From positions 5,532,001-5,592,000 of the forward strand of contig NC_045150.1 of NCBI RefSeq assembly GCF_008831285.2: a stretch of DNA of 60,000 bases, given 5' to 3'. The stretch comes from Nymphaea colorata. Its lineage: Eukaryota; Streptophyta; Magnoliopsida; Nymphaeales; Nymphaeaceae. The notes beneath the pieces were generated by a model. It did not search any database. It was given only the letters and a program-made list of their open reading frames with translations, and was not told the DNA's origin. Below are positions 59,629 to 60,000 of the stretch, piece by piece (position 1 is the stretch's first letter; each line of letters starts with the position of its first letter). The position numbers and the translations under genes were made by a program.

Positions 59629-60000
59629 AGGGATGTTGATATATTTGATTTGGATCAGATATATGATTGAACCATTCTAAAAAAAATTATAGATGAAAAA
59701 AAAAATTGATTTTCAATTAAGAACTCATATCAGAATTGGATATAAGAAATGACATCAGATTCAAATGTACATAAAGATCTGACCAGATTCAGATTGGAGT
59801 TAGTTTTAAATAGATATTTTATATCCAATGTTCTTACATTTTCAAAATCGGTCAGATTCAGTTCAAGAATCGGATTCTGATTCAGATATAAATGTAAAAA
59901 ATACATTGGAACCAAATTTCGGGTTTGGATATGACCTTCCTTTGTTAATATTTGAATCAGAATTCAAATAGTATGTGAATGTTAAAAAGGTTAATATTTG
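59629..60000. mobile_element. Copy of the GGATGTCAAT family, cut by window end
   Basis: Starts AGGGATGTTGATATATTTGA and continues with GATTTGGATCAG, AGATTCAGATTGG and ATTCAAAT words to the last base. The right end is outside the window. Confidence 0.55.

Overview
The window is nuclear DNA of a flowering plant. It is AT-rich and gene-poor, full of (TA)n and (CT)n microsatellites, Ty1/copia retrotransposon remains and short inverted-repeat elements. The only clear host genes belong to plant-specific families: two OVATE family proteins and one PAR1-type secreted protein. I cannot name the species from the sequence.

Layout. 1-4934: decayed Ty1/copia element on the plus strand (Copia-1), with the window starting in or near its 5' LTR. 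4935-15593: intergenic, with a strongly purine-biased tract at 9791-10200 and several small inverted-repeat elements. 15745-16884: single-exon OVATE family gene of the OFP13/16/18 type, plus strand, whose middle is expanded by a tandem repeat of about 21 residues. 16885-36688: about 20 kb without a gene I can support, made of MITE-like elements, microsatellites and AT-rich DNA. 36689-37174: GC-rich single-exon OVATE gene of the OFP6/7/8 type, minus strand, convergent with the first. 37175-41339: intergenic. About 41340-44998: minus-strand Ty1/copia wreck (Copia-2), interrupted at 45001-49872 by a structurally complete but coding-dead plus-strand Ty1/copia element (Copia-3) with matching 5-bp target duplications. 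49878-55278: intergenic, including a 600-bp array of degenerate GATCCA-type words. 55279-55777: probable isolated LTR plus primer-binding site. 56000-58521: three-exon PAR1-family gene on the minus strand. 58522-60000: promoter region and more small repeats.

The two OVATE genes are probably transcriptional co-regulators of growth and organ shape. Their types match the pair that lies side by side in Arabidopsis (OFP6 and OFP18), so the 20 kb between them looks like an old gene pair pushed apart by repeats. The PAR1 protein carries a signal peptide and is probably secreted. I see no functional link between it and the OVATE genes. All three retrotransposon coding regions are broken by stops and frameshifts, so none can make its own proteins. 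Most assignable stops look like C-to-T changes, as expected for long-methylated plant transposons.
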